A stretch of 64,000 nt of DNA from NCBI RefSeq assembly GCF_002094885.1, contig NZ_MSIT01000002.1:1-64000 (forward strand). The letters are read 5' to 3'. This DNA is from Salibaculum halophilum (GTDB taxonomy: Bacteria; Pseudomonadota; Alphaproteobacteria; Rhodobacterales; Rhodobacteraceae). Every line of letters begins with the position of its first letter. Position 1 is the stretch's first letter. Shown here piece by piece: positions 1 to 6,842 of the stretch. Under the pieces are notes generated by a model, which was not told the DNA's origin, did no database searches, and saw only the letters and a program-made list of their open reading frames with translations. A program made the position numbers and the translations under genes.

Positions 1-31
1 AAATGTCCTTCACGATATAATCCGCGGCCAT
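1..31 (-). CDS. ahcY: Adenosylhomocysteinase, N-terminal fragment (cut by window edge)
   Basis: Only the first ten codons are inside the window, read leftward from an ATG at 31-29: MAADYIVKDI. From memory, this matches the start of S-adenosylhomocysteine hydrolases of Rhodobacterales, which cleave SAH to adenosine and homocysteine in the cytosolic methyl cycle. A purine-rich GGGAG lies about eight bases upstream of the ATG and fits a ribosome binding site. Nothing of the catalytic or NAD-binding domain is visible, so the call rests on the short N-terminus. I see no convincing SAH or SAM riboswitch in the bases upstream. Confidence 0.62.
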   Translation of the reverse strand, partial: MAADYIVKDI

Positions 32-163
32 GGCGGTGCTCCCTGCTGGTATGCTTTACAGGGCCTTTAGCACTGGGCCGCGGGATCGGCAACGCGGACC
101 GCGCGGCCGTCTTGCAAAACCGCGGCGACGCGGGCAAGTGTTCGACATACTCCGGAGGTGGCC

Positions 164-754
164 TTGAGACAACCGCGCGCCTGGCAACGCATGCTTTCAG
201 GTCGCAGGCTCGACCTGCTCGACCCGACGCCGATGGATATAGAGATCGAGGACATCGCCCACGGGCTGGCCTTCGTTGCGCGCTGGAATGGCCAGACCGA
301 GGGCGACTTCGCCTATTCGGTGGCCGAGCATTCCCTTTTGGTGGAAGAGATATTCGGCCGGTTGGACCCGCGGGCCCCGGTGAAATGGCACTTGGCCGCG
401 CTGCTGCACGATGCCCCGGAATACGTGATCGGCGACATGATATCGCCGGTCAAGGCGGCGATCGGGCAGGGCTACGGCGATCTGGACGCGCGGTTGCAAG
501 CCGCGATCCACATCCGGTTCGGGCTTCCGGCCGTTTTGCCGGCGACCGTGAAGAAGAAAATCAAGAAGGCCGACCGGATCAGCGCCTGGCTGGAAGCCAC
601 GCGGATCGCCGGGTTCTCGCAGCGGGAGGCGACCACCCATTTCGGGCGGATCGATCCGGCGTTGGCCGACACGTTCGCGATCCGCCTGCGACCACCGACC
701 CGCGTTCGTGCCGATTTCACCGCCCGGCATGCCGCGTTGATGTCGCACCTCTGA
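164..754 (+). CDS. HD-domain phosphohydrolase (YfbR/5'-nucleotidase-like)
   Basis: This is a 196-residue soluble protein. It carries a metal-binding HD signature: His in AEHSLLV, then HD in LLHDAPEYVIGD, and a further Asp after the helical core. That is the layout of small HD hydrolases such as the YfbR nucleotidases, which remove phosphate from nucleotides. I prefer the TTG at 164 as the start. GGAGG at 154-158 sits five bases before it, whereas the in-frame GTG at 158 overlaps that ribosome binding site. The gene points away from ahcY, and the next plus-strand gene is a LysR regulator about 300 bp on. The substrate cannot be told from sequence. Confidence 0.8.
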   Translation: MRQPRAWQRMLSGRRLDLLDPTPMDIEIEDIAHGLAFVARWNGQTEGDFAYSVAEHSLLVEEIFGRLDPRAPVKWHLAALLHDAPEYVIGDMISPVKAAIGQGYGDLDARLQAAIHIRFGLPAVLPATVKKKIKKADRISAWLEATRIAGFSQREATTHFGRIDPALADTFAIRLRPPTRVRADFTARHAALMSHL

Positions 755-797
755 GTGCGCGGACCGCCACGGAGACCGGCGGCCCGCGCGCCGCGCT

Positions 798-953
798 TCA
801 GCGATTTCCGCTGCTCGGGGCCGTGCGGTGGATCGCTGTCGGTGCCGTCGTGCGGCCGCCCGGGCCAAAGATCCGCTTTTCGGCGGGGCGCGGCTTGTGG
901 CCGACGGTCCGGCGGCTCGCGGTGAACAGGCTTTCTGCAAGAATATTGAACAT
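798..953 (-). CDS. Putative 51-residue small protein divergent from the LysR gene
   Basis: An ATG at 953 opens a 51-codon frame ending in TGA at 798. The product begins MFNILAESLFTASRRTVGHK and then becomes rich in Pro, Arg, Thr and Gly (16 basic residues counting His), with no membrane segment. An excellent ribosome binding site, AAAGGAG, lies seven bases before the ATG. Third codon positions are mostly G or C, as in real genes here. It is divergent from the LysR regulator at 1051 with 97 bp between, the usual layout of a LysR regulator and its target. I do not recognise the family; it is not DUF1127. A chance frame remains possible. Confidence 0.5.
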   Translation of the reverse strand: MFNILAESLFTASRRTVGHKPRPAEKRIFGPGGRTTAPTAIHRTAPSSGNR

Positions 954-991
954 GTGGCACTCCTTTCGCTGACCTGGTAAGCCTGATATAT

Positions 992-1006
992 GAGCGAATA
1001 GCGCTC
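992..1006. promoter_or_regulatory. Inverted repeat in the LysR/small-protein divergent promoter region
   Basis: GAGCG-AATAG-CGCTC is a perfect five-base inverted repeat. It lies between the small ORF start (953) and the LysR start (1051), next to an A/T-rich TGATATAT stretch. The position suits an operator, but the arms are short and LysR sites are normally the looser T-N11-A type. Confidence 0.3.
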
Positions 1007-1050
1007 TTGGAAAGTCAGGAACATTTTTCAGATGTTAGTTGATATTTCAT

Positions 1051-1929
1051 ATGGACTGGCGTGACGTTCCCTCACTCACGGCATTGCGGGCCTTCGAGGC
1101 ATCGGCGCGGCTGGGCAGTTTTTCCGCCGCCGCGCGGGACCTGAACGTGACCCATGCCGCCGTGGCCCAACACGTGCGCGCGCTGGAGACACATTTCGAC
1201 ACGCTCCTGATGCAGCGGCAGGGCCGCAGCATGGTGACCACGGCCGACGGGCATCGCCTGGCCATGGCGCTGGCCGAGGCCTTCGGGCTGATCGGGTCGG
1301 CCACGGACGACCTGCTGGACAAGGCGGCGCAACGGCCGCTGCGCATTGCCGTCACCCCGTCCTTCGCGGCCAACTGGCTGATGCCGCGGATCGGCGGGTT
1401 CTGGGCCGAGCATCCCGATCTGGACGTCGAGATCATCCCCGGTGTCGGCCTGGTGGACCTGCGCGCCGACGGGATTGACGTGGCGATCCGGTACGGGCGC
1501 GGCGGCTGGACAGGGGTCGAGTCACTGGCGCTGATCCCGGCGGGCCACGTCGCGGTGGCCGCGCCGGGCCACGTGCCGGGAGATGCCGTGGCGGAGCTGT
1601 CGCAGTTGCGGGGCGTGACCTGGCTGATGGATGGTCAGACCTCGGAAGAGCGGCTCTGGGTGGCGACCCATGGCATCGAACCGGAACAGGAGAAGATCAA
1701 GATCTTCGCCACGGCGCAGCTGTCAAGGGAAGCGGCGCGCGCCGGGCTGGGGGTTGCGATCCTTCCCGCGCCGCTGGTCGAAGACGAGGTGAGGGCCGGG
1801 CGGCTGCGGGCCCTGTTCCGGGAAACGGACAGCGAAGTCGCGTATCACGTCCTGACGCGGCCGGGCATCATCTCGGCCCCGCGCGAGTCCTTCGTGCGCT
1901 GGATCACGCGGCAGGCAAGGGCCGTATAG
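1051..1929 (+). CDS. LysR-family transcriptional regulator (GcvA-like)
   Basis: This 292-residue regulator has a winged helix-turn-helix in the first 65 residues (ALRAFEASARLGSFSAAARDL...AAVAQHVRALE). The remainder is a substrate-binding co-inducer domain with the GcvA-like start RIAVTPSFAANWLMPRI. The ATG at 1051 begins MDWRDVPSLTALRAFE, typical for the family. An in-frame TTG at 1039 would add only four residues and has no better ribosome binding site. It ends directly against the stop of convergent regA (1930), leaving no intergenic base. The ligand is unknown; the divergent small ORF at 798-953 is the natural candidate target. Confidence 0.88.
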   Translation: MDWRDVPSLTALRAFEASARLGSFSAAARDLNVTHAAVAQHVRALETHFDTLLMQRQGRSMVTTADGHRLAMALAEAFGLIGSATDDLLDKAAQRPLRIAVTPSFAANWLMPRIGGFWAEHPDLDVEIIPGVGLVDLRADGIDVAIRYGRGGWTGVESLALIPAGHVAVAAPGHVPGDAVAELSQLRGVTWLMDGQTSEERLWVATHGIEPEQEKIKIFATAQLSREAARAGLGVAILPAPLVEDEVRAGRLRALFRETDSEVAYHVLTRPGIISAPRESFVRWITRQARAV

Positions 1930-2475
1930 TCAGTGCGGGCTGCGCTTGGCGAGGATGCGTTGCAGCGTGCGGCGGTGCATGTTGAGCCGCCGGGCGGTTT
2001 CACTGACGTTGCGATCGCAGAGTTCGTAGACCCGCTGGATATGTTCCCAGCGCACACGATCCGCGCTCATGGGGTTGTCGGGCGGCGGCGGCAATTCGTC
2101 CGAGGTGGACAGCAGGGCGTTGGTCACATCCCGGGCGTCGGCCGGTTTGGACATGTAATCGGTCGCCCCCATCTTGACCGCGGCAACGGCGGTGGCAATG
2201 GCCCCGTAGCCGGTGAGAACCACGATGCGGCTGTCGGGGCGCTGCTCGCGCAGAAGCTCGACCACGTCCAGCCCGTTGCCGTCTTCCAGCCGGAGGTCGA
2301 CGACGGCATAGGCCGGCGGGCGGGCCTTGGCGATGGCGGTGCCCCCGGCAACGCTCTCGGCTGTTTCCACGGAAAAGCCGCGCTTCTCCATCGCCTTGGC
2401 AAGGCGCCTGAGGAATGCCTCGTCGTCATCCACGATCAGGAGTGACGGGTCGTCGCCGATCTGCGCTGGGTCCAT
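1930..2475 (-). CDS. regA: Redox response regulator RegA/PrrA/ActR
   Basis: This 181-residue two-domain regulator belongs to the RegBA (PrrBA) system, which controls respiration, carbon and nitrogen fixation and related energy genes according to redox state. The receiver domain shows the acidic pocket IVDDDEAF (16-18), the phospho-acceptor Asp60 in VVDLRLEDG, the Thr in VLTGYGA and the Lys in SKPADA. A Pro-rich linker (DELPPPPDNP) leads to a Fis-type helix-turn-helix at the C-terminus (VSETARRLNMHRRTLQRILAK), all hallmarks of RegA. It lies 62 bp downstream of senC on the same strand and is probably co-transcribed with it. Its kinase regB is divergent just beyond. Confidence 0.95.
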   Translation of the reverse strand: MDPAQIGDDPSLLIVDDDEAFLRRLAKAMEKRGFSVETAESVAGGTAIAKARPPAYAVVDLRLEDGNGLDVVELLREQRPDSRIVVLTGYGAIATAVAAVKMGATDYMSKPADARDVTNALLSTSDELPPPPDNPMSADRVRWEHIQRVYELCDRNVSETARRLNMHRRTLQRILAKRSPH

Positions 2476-2537
2476 GATTGCGGTCTCCGGTGAAATCTAT
2501 TTCATGTGCCACAACCTAGCATGCGCTGGTTAAAACT

Positions 2538-3167
2538 CTAGCCTGTCGCCGCGTCGGCAAAACAGGCGATGCTGTCGGCCATCTCATCGGGTGTGGCGTC
2601 GCGGCGATAGAACTCGACGAAACCCGCGTCGGGCAACACTAGGTAAGACATCGTGGTATGATCCACGAGGTAATAGTCATCCTCGGTGTCTTCCTTCTGG
2701 AAGTAGGTCTTATAGGCCTGCGACGCCGCGCGAACCTGCTCGGGCGTGCCCGTAAGGCCCAGCATCCGCTCGTGAAATGCATCGGTGAAATCCGCCAGCC
2801 GCTCGGGCGTGTCGCGCTCGGGGTCGATCGAGACGAAGACCGGCTTTACGTGAAGGCCGCGTTCGTCGAGAGTCTCAACCGCCATGGCGTTTCGCATGTT
2901 ATCTGTCGGGCAGATATCGGGGCAGAAAGTGTAGCCGAAATAGAGCAGCGTCGGGCCGGTTATCACGTCGTCTTCCGTGACGGTGCGCCCTTCCTCGTCG
3001 ACCAGCTCGAAGGGCCCGCCGATATCTGCGCCTCCGACTGTGGTCTCGCGGCACTGGGCGAACTGATCATCCTGTGCGAACGGTTCGTCGGAATAGACCA
3101 GATAGGCACCAAGGAGGCCCGCGGCGGCGGCGACCGCTGCCGAACCAGCAAGAATCGTTTTCTGCAT
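2538..3167 (-). CDS. senC: SCO1/SenC (PrrC) copper-binding thioredoxin-like protein
   Basis: This 209-residue protein has an N-terminal hydrophobic anchor (about residues 5-25), so the rest should face the periplasm. The SCO motif CPDIC is at 82-86, and a conserved His lies in LVDHTTMSYL. These Cys and His residues bind copper. SCO proteins help assemble the CuA centre of cytochrome oxidase, and in Rhodobacter PrrC has been proposed to link oxidase activity to RegB. It lies between regB and regA, as in Rhodobacter, and is read together with regA. The 81 bp shared with divergent regB must contain both promoters. Confidence 0.93.
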   Translation of the reverse strand: MQKTILAGSAAVAAAAGLLGAYLVYSDEPFAQDDQFAQCRETTVGGADIGGPFELVDEEGRTVTEDDVITGPTLLYFGYTFCPDICPTDNMRNAMAVETLDERGLHVKPVFVSIDPERDTPERLADFTDAFHERMLGLTGTPEQVRAASQAYKTYFQKEDTEDDYYLVDHTTMSYLVLPDAGFVEFYRRDATPDEMADSIACFADAATG

Positions 3168-3248
3168 GATCTTTTACTCTGCACTTGATTTATCAGTATT
3201 TAGGCATCCGTTATCCACCATCAACCTGCACAGGGACATCGTGGCACA
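3168..3248. promoter_or_regulatory. Divergent promoter region senC-regA / regB
   Basis: These 81 bp separate the start codons of senC (minus) and regB (plus), so both transcripts must begin here or close by. The region is A/T-richer than its flanks. RegA autoregulation of this region is known in relatives, but I cannot point to a convincing RegA site. Confidence 0.5.
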
Positions 3249-4625
3249 ATGGCGCAGCCCGACGCGGAAACTTTCGCCACCCACCAGCGCAGCAACTGGG
3301 TGCGGCTCAGGACCCTGGTGATCCTGCGCTGGGTCGCCGTAACCGGGCAGACGGCAGCGGTGCTTGTCGCGCTGTATATCTTCAACCTGCGGCTGGAGAC
3401 GGGCTTGATCGCCATGACCATCGGCACCGCCGTGCTGGCCAATATCCTGTCGACCTTCCTCTTTCCCGAGAACCGCCGCCTGAACGAGGACGAAGGCGTG
3501 ATGATGATGGGGTTCGACCTGCTGCAACTGGGTGTGCTGCTCTATCTGAGCGGCGGTCTGAGCAATCCCTTTTCTCTGCTTATCCTCGCGCCGGTGACGA
3601 TCGCCGCCAATGTCCTGCCGGCGCGCAGCACGATCCTGTTGGGGGTGGTCGCGATCGGTATCATCAGCGCGCTGACCCAATGGCACGTGCCATTGCTGAC
3701 GGCCACGGGCTTTCCGCTCGAGCTGCCGCAGCTCTTCGTCTTCGGGTTCTGGGTTGCCCTTGTCACCGGGATCGTATTCATCGGGCTCTATGCGCGGCAG
3801 GTCACGCAAGAGATCATGTCGATGAGCGAAGCGCTGGCCGCGACCCAGATGGCGCTGGCGCGCGAACAGAAACTGACCGACCTCGGCGGCGTTGTCGCGG
3901 CTGCAGCGCACGAGCTTGGCACGCCGCTGGCCACGATCAAGCTGGTCAGCAGCGAGTTGATCGATGAGCTTGACGAGGGGTCGGAGCTGCGCGACGACGC
4001 GGTCCTCATCCGTGACCAGGCGGATCGCTGCCGCGACATCCTGCGCTCGATGGGCCGGGCCGGCAAGGATGACAAGCACCTCCAAACCGCCCCGTTCGAG
4101 ACCGTGATCCGCGAGGCGGCCGAACCGCACACCGGGCGCGGAAAGACCGTAGAAATCCGGATCGCGAACGACTCGGACCCATCTCGGCAACCCGTCGTCC
4201 GCCGTCAGCCCGAGATCATTCACGGCATCCGCAACCTTGTTCAGAACGCGGTGGATTTCAGTGCCTCGACCGTGCGGATCGAACTGAGCTGGTCCGAGCA
4301 GACCCTCGGCGTGCGGATCATCGACGACGGGCAGGGGTTTTCCTCGTCGGTACTGGGCCGGATCGGCGACCCCTTTATGCGGCGGCGGCGCTGGCAGCTT
4401 CTGGACGACCGCCGCCCGGGTTACGAGGGCATGGGCCTTGGGCTTTTCATCGCCAAGACACTGCTGGAGCGGTCGGGCGCCAGCCTGACCTTCGCCAATG
4501 GCGGCGCCCGGGCGCTGGCCAACCGGTCCGGCGGGGCCGTGGTGAGTGTCACTTGGCCCACCGATGCCATCGGCACGGCACAGGGGACGACCCGACCGCT
4601 GGGAGAAAACGAACGGCTCGCCTGA
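3249..4625 (+). CDS. regB: Redox sensor histidine kinase RegB/PrrB
   Basis: This 458-residue membrane kinase phosphorylates RegA. Residues 20-180 hold about six hydrophobic segments, including the ubiquinone-binding signature GGLSNPF at 102-108. The H-box AAAAHELGTPLATIK has the phospho-accepting His221. Forty residues later comes the conserved redox-active Cys261 in DRCRDIL, equivalent to Cys265 of R. capsulatus RegB. The ATPase domain shows NLVQNAVDFS (N-box), DDGQGFS and GMGLGLFIAK. Quinone and cysteine sensing elements are both intact, so signalling should be normal. It is divergent from senC-regA. The stop is followed by a CtrA-like box and the PAS gene at 4700. Confidence 0.96.
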   Translation: MAQPDAETFATHQRSNWVRLRTLVILRWVAVTGQTAAVLVALYIFNLRLETGLIAMTIGTAVLANILSTFLFPENRRLNEDEGVMMMGFDLLQLGVLLYLSGGLSNPFSLLILAPVTIAANVLPARSTILLGVVAIGIISALTQWHVPLLTATGFPLELPQLFVFGFWVALVTGIVFIGLYARQVTQEIMSMSEALAATQMALAREQKLTDLGGVVAAAAHELGTPLATIKLVSSELIDELDEGSELRDDAVLIRDQADRCRDILRSMGRAGKDDKHLQTAPFETVIREAAEPHTGRGKTVEIRIANDSDPSRQPVVRRQPEIIHGIRNLVQNAVDFSASTVRIELSWSEQTLGVRIIDDGQGFSSSVLGRIGDPFMRRRRWQLLDDRRPGYEGMGLGLFIAKTLLERSGASLTFANGGARALANRSGGAVVSVTWPTDAIGTAQGTTRPLGENERLA

Positions 4626-4638
4626 CCGGTCGCACAAC

Positions 4639-4654
4639 TTAACCGCGAATTAAC
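4639..4654 (+). promoter_or_regulatory. CtrA-type binding site TTAA-N7-TTAAC
   Basis: TTAA (4639-4642), CCGCGAA, then TTAAC (4650-4654) is a perfect match to the full CtrA consensus known from Caulobacter and other alphaproteobacteria. It ends 45 bp before the ATG of the PAS protein gene at 4700 and lies within the regB-PAS gap, a good place for an activator or repressor site. Confidence 0.6.
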
Positions 4655-4699
4655 CAATCGCACCGACCTTTGGGCCGACACCTGCCAGAGGAGTGCGCC

Positions 4700-6247
4700 A
4701 TGATCCTGCCCGAAACTGCCCAAGCGTTGCTGGCCGCCGGGCTCGGCCTCACTGCGGCGACGCTGCTGTTTCTCTGGTGGACGCGGGTGAATTCCGCCCG
4801 GGCCCTTGCCGCGCGGCGTCTGCTGACTGACAGCCGCGGCAGCACCGCGCTGGTCTTCGACGATCATGTGCTGGTGGATGCCACGCCCGAGGCACGCAAG
4901 CTCTTGCAACAGGCCCGCGACGGCGAAACGGACTGGGACAGGCTCGTGTCGGCACTGGGCCCGCGCTTTCCCGACCTGCGGGCCCAATGCGCCGACCTCG
5001 CCGATCTGGGCCGCAAGACGATTCCCGCCGCCGACAATTCCGACACGGTGGTGGACGCCACCTATCTTGACGGAATCGTGCGGCTGGAAATGACTTGCGA
5101 GGCGGATGGCGTTGACCCGGCCGAACGCCTGATCGTCGCGGCGATGGAACAGGAACTGACCCTGTTGCGGAGCATCGGCGACACTGCCCCTCAACTGATC
5201 TGGCAATGCAGTCCGGCGGGTGAGTTGGCCTGGGCCAACCGCGCCTATCTGGACCTGGTCGAGCGTGCCTCTCCGCCCACAGGCGACGACCCTCTGCCCT
5301 GGCCGCCGCACGACCTGTTTCACGATCTGGCCCGTCCCGACGTCGCTGGGCCGGTGGTCGAGCAGAAATGGGTGTCCTCGGCCGGCCATCTTGCCCCCCG
5401 GTGCTACGAGATCACCAGCGTGCGCCGCGATCTTGGCACGATGCACTATGCCGTGGACATCACCGAAGTTATCGAGGCACGGGAAGACCAGCAGAAGTTC
5501 GTCCAGACCCTGACCAAGACCTTTGCGCAGCTTTCCGTCGGCCTCGCGATTTTCGACAGGGATCGGCGCCTGAAACTGTTCAACCCGGCGCTGCTGGATC
5601 TGCTCGGGCTGCCGACAGACTTCCTGATCTCGCGCCCGCAGATCGGCCCGTTCCTCGACCGCCTGCGCGAGGCCCGGATGGTTCCCGAACCCAAGGACTA
5701 TGCTGCCTGGCGGACCGAGGTCGAGGCGATCGAGGCTGCAGCCGCGGACGACCGCTACCAGGAGATCTGGGACCTGCCGAACGGCCAGACCTATCGCGTC
5801 ACCGGCCGCCCGCATCCGGACGGTGCGCTGGCCTTCCTGTTCGAGGACATCTCCGAGGAACTGTCCCTTACCCGCCGGTTTCGAGCCCAGATCGAGATGG
5901 GACAGGAAATCCTCGATTCCATGGAAGAGGCCGCCGTGGCCTTCGGCGCCAACGGCGAGATGGTCATGTCGAACCGGGCCTATCGCCGGCTTTGGGGCAG
6001 CGAGGGGCATCTGGGCCTTCGGGCCTGTTCGTTCTCGGACGAACTCGCGGTATGGCGTGAAAAGACCGCGCCCTCACCACTCTGGCACGAGCTCGGGACG
6101 TCGTCCGCTCCGCGTGAAGAGACCTTCACGATGCAGGACGGCCGCCATTTCACGCTGGACTGTTCCACGCTTTCGACGGGGCATCGGCTGATCCGGTTCA
6201 CGCCGGTTGACGCGGCCGCGCAGGCACCGGTTGCGCGGACCGGATAA
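4700..6247 (+). CDS. Membrane-anchored multi-PAS protein without output domain
   Basis: This 515-residue protein starts at the ATG at 4700, which has AGAGGAG eight bases upstream. One N-terminal transmembrane segment (about residues 8-30) is followed by a Gly/Ala-rich cytoplasmic part with at least two PAS-like modules: around 170-265, with LIWQCSPAGELAWANRAYLD, and around 280-385, with LSVGLAIFDRDRRLKLFN. A third may lie at about 400-510 (SMEEAAVAFGANGEMVMSN). No histidine kinase, GGDEF, EAL or HTH domain follows. It is placed like a partner of RegB and carries its own CtrA-type box. It may be a degenerate kinase or a protein-protein sensory scaffold; the function is unknown. Confidence 0.78.
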   Translation: MILPETAQALLAAGLGLTAATLLFLWWTRVNSARALAARRLLTDSRGSTALVFDDHVLVDATPEARKLLQQARDGETDWDRLVSALGPRFPDLRAQCADLADLGRKTIPAADNSDTVVDATYLDGIVRLEMTCEADGVDPAERLIVAAMEQELTLLRSIGDTAPQLIWQCSPAGELAWANRAYLDLVERASPPTGDDPLPWPPHDLFHDLARPDVAGPVVEQKWVSSAGHLAPRCYEITSVRRDLGTMHYAVDITEVIEAREDQQKFVQTLTKTFAQLSVGLAIFDRDRRLKLFNPALLDLLGLPTDFLISRPQIGPFLDRLREARMVPEPKDYAAWRTEVEAIEAAAADDRYQEIWDLPNGQTYRVTGRPHPDGALAFLFEDISEELSLTRRFRAQIEMGQEILDSMEEAAVAFGANGEMVMSNRAYRRLWGSEGHLGLRACSFSDELAVWREKTAPSPLWHELGTSSAPREETFTMQDGRHFTLDCSTLSTGHRLIRFTPVDAAAQAPVARTG

Positions 6248-6284
6248 GGGTTGTCGCCGGCTGCCAGACCCATAGTCTGGCCGA

Positions 6285-6758
6285 ATGACCGCGACCGACC
6301 ATTGCCTGTTCCTTCGCTCCGAGGCCGAGACCGATCGCCTCGGCAAGGCGCTCGCGCCGCTGTTTCGACCCGGTGATAAGCTGTTGCTTTGGGGCGAGAT
6401 CGGCGCGGGCAAGTCCGCCCTCGCCCGCAGCATCATCCGCGCACTCTGCGGCGCGGACACCGAAGTGCCCTCACCGACCTACACCCTTGTGCAGACCTAC
6501 CCCGCGCCGGCCGGTGACATATGGCACAGCGATCTCTATCGCCTGGGCGATGCCGAGGAGGCGCTGGAGCTGGGCCTGATCGATGCTTTCGAGACGGCGA
6601 TATGCCTGGTCGAATGGCCCGACAGGTTGGGCCCCGACATGCCCGGTGACGCGCTGCAAATTCACCTGGCGGCCACGCCCGACGGCCACAGCGCCCGGCT
6701 GTCCCTCACCCCGGCTTGGGCCGACCGGCTGGCCGGTGCCCTCGCAAGCGCCCCGTGA
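6285..6758 (+). CDS. tsaE: tRNA threonylcarbamoyladenosine biosynthesis ATPase TsaE
   Basis: This 157-residue P-loop protein forms a complex with TsaB and TsaD to make t6A37 on ANN-decoding tRNAs. The Walker A is GEIGAGKSALAR. The family signatures PSPTYTLV, the HSDLYRLGD block and CLVEWPDRLG follow in order, and the length is standard. It starts at an ATG 38 bp after the PAS gene and is followed by addB. In several relatives the tsaE neighbourhood also carries amgK and murU (cell-wall sugar recycling); no such genes are present here. Confidence 0.94.
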   Translation: MTATDHCLFLRSEAETDRLGKALAPLFRPGDKLLLWGEIGAGKSALARSIIRALCGADTEVPSPTYTLVQTYPAPAGDIWHSDLYRLGDAEEALELGLIDAFETAICLVEWPDRLGPDMPGDALQIHLAATPDGHSARLSLTPAWADRLAGALASAP

Positions 6759-6842
6759 AGCGGGCATGGCCCCTCGGGCCGGATTGTCCCGTTTCCGATG
6801 ACGCTCTACACCGGTGGCGTCATCCGCCGCGAGAGGTGCTAC

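Noticed and set aside
112-972. Plus-strand open frame covering the HD hydrolase and its downstream gap
   Set aside because: It is the shadow frame of a clear HD-domain gene and shows no protein-like pattern.
3211-3219. TTATCCACC, an 8/9 DnaA box in the senC-regB promoter
   Set aside because: A single isolated box without A/T-rich unwinding sequence or origin neighbours; probably chance, though DnaA control of regB cannot be excluded.
3174-4637. Long open frame antisense to regB (also similar ones antisense to addB, hslU and maeB)
   Set aside because: GC-rich coding DNA leaves long open antisense frames. The translated composition is Arg/Pro/Gln/His-rich with no domains, and the sense genes are certain.
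6263-6279. CCAGAC/GTCTGG hairpin before tsaE as a terminator
   Set aside because: A six-base stem with no T-run, within six bases of the tsaE start; too weak.
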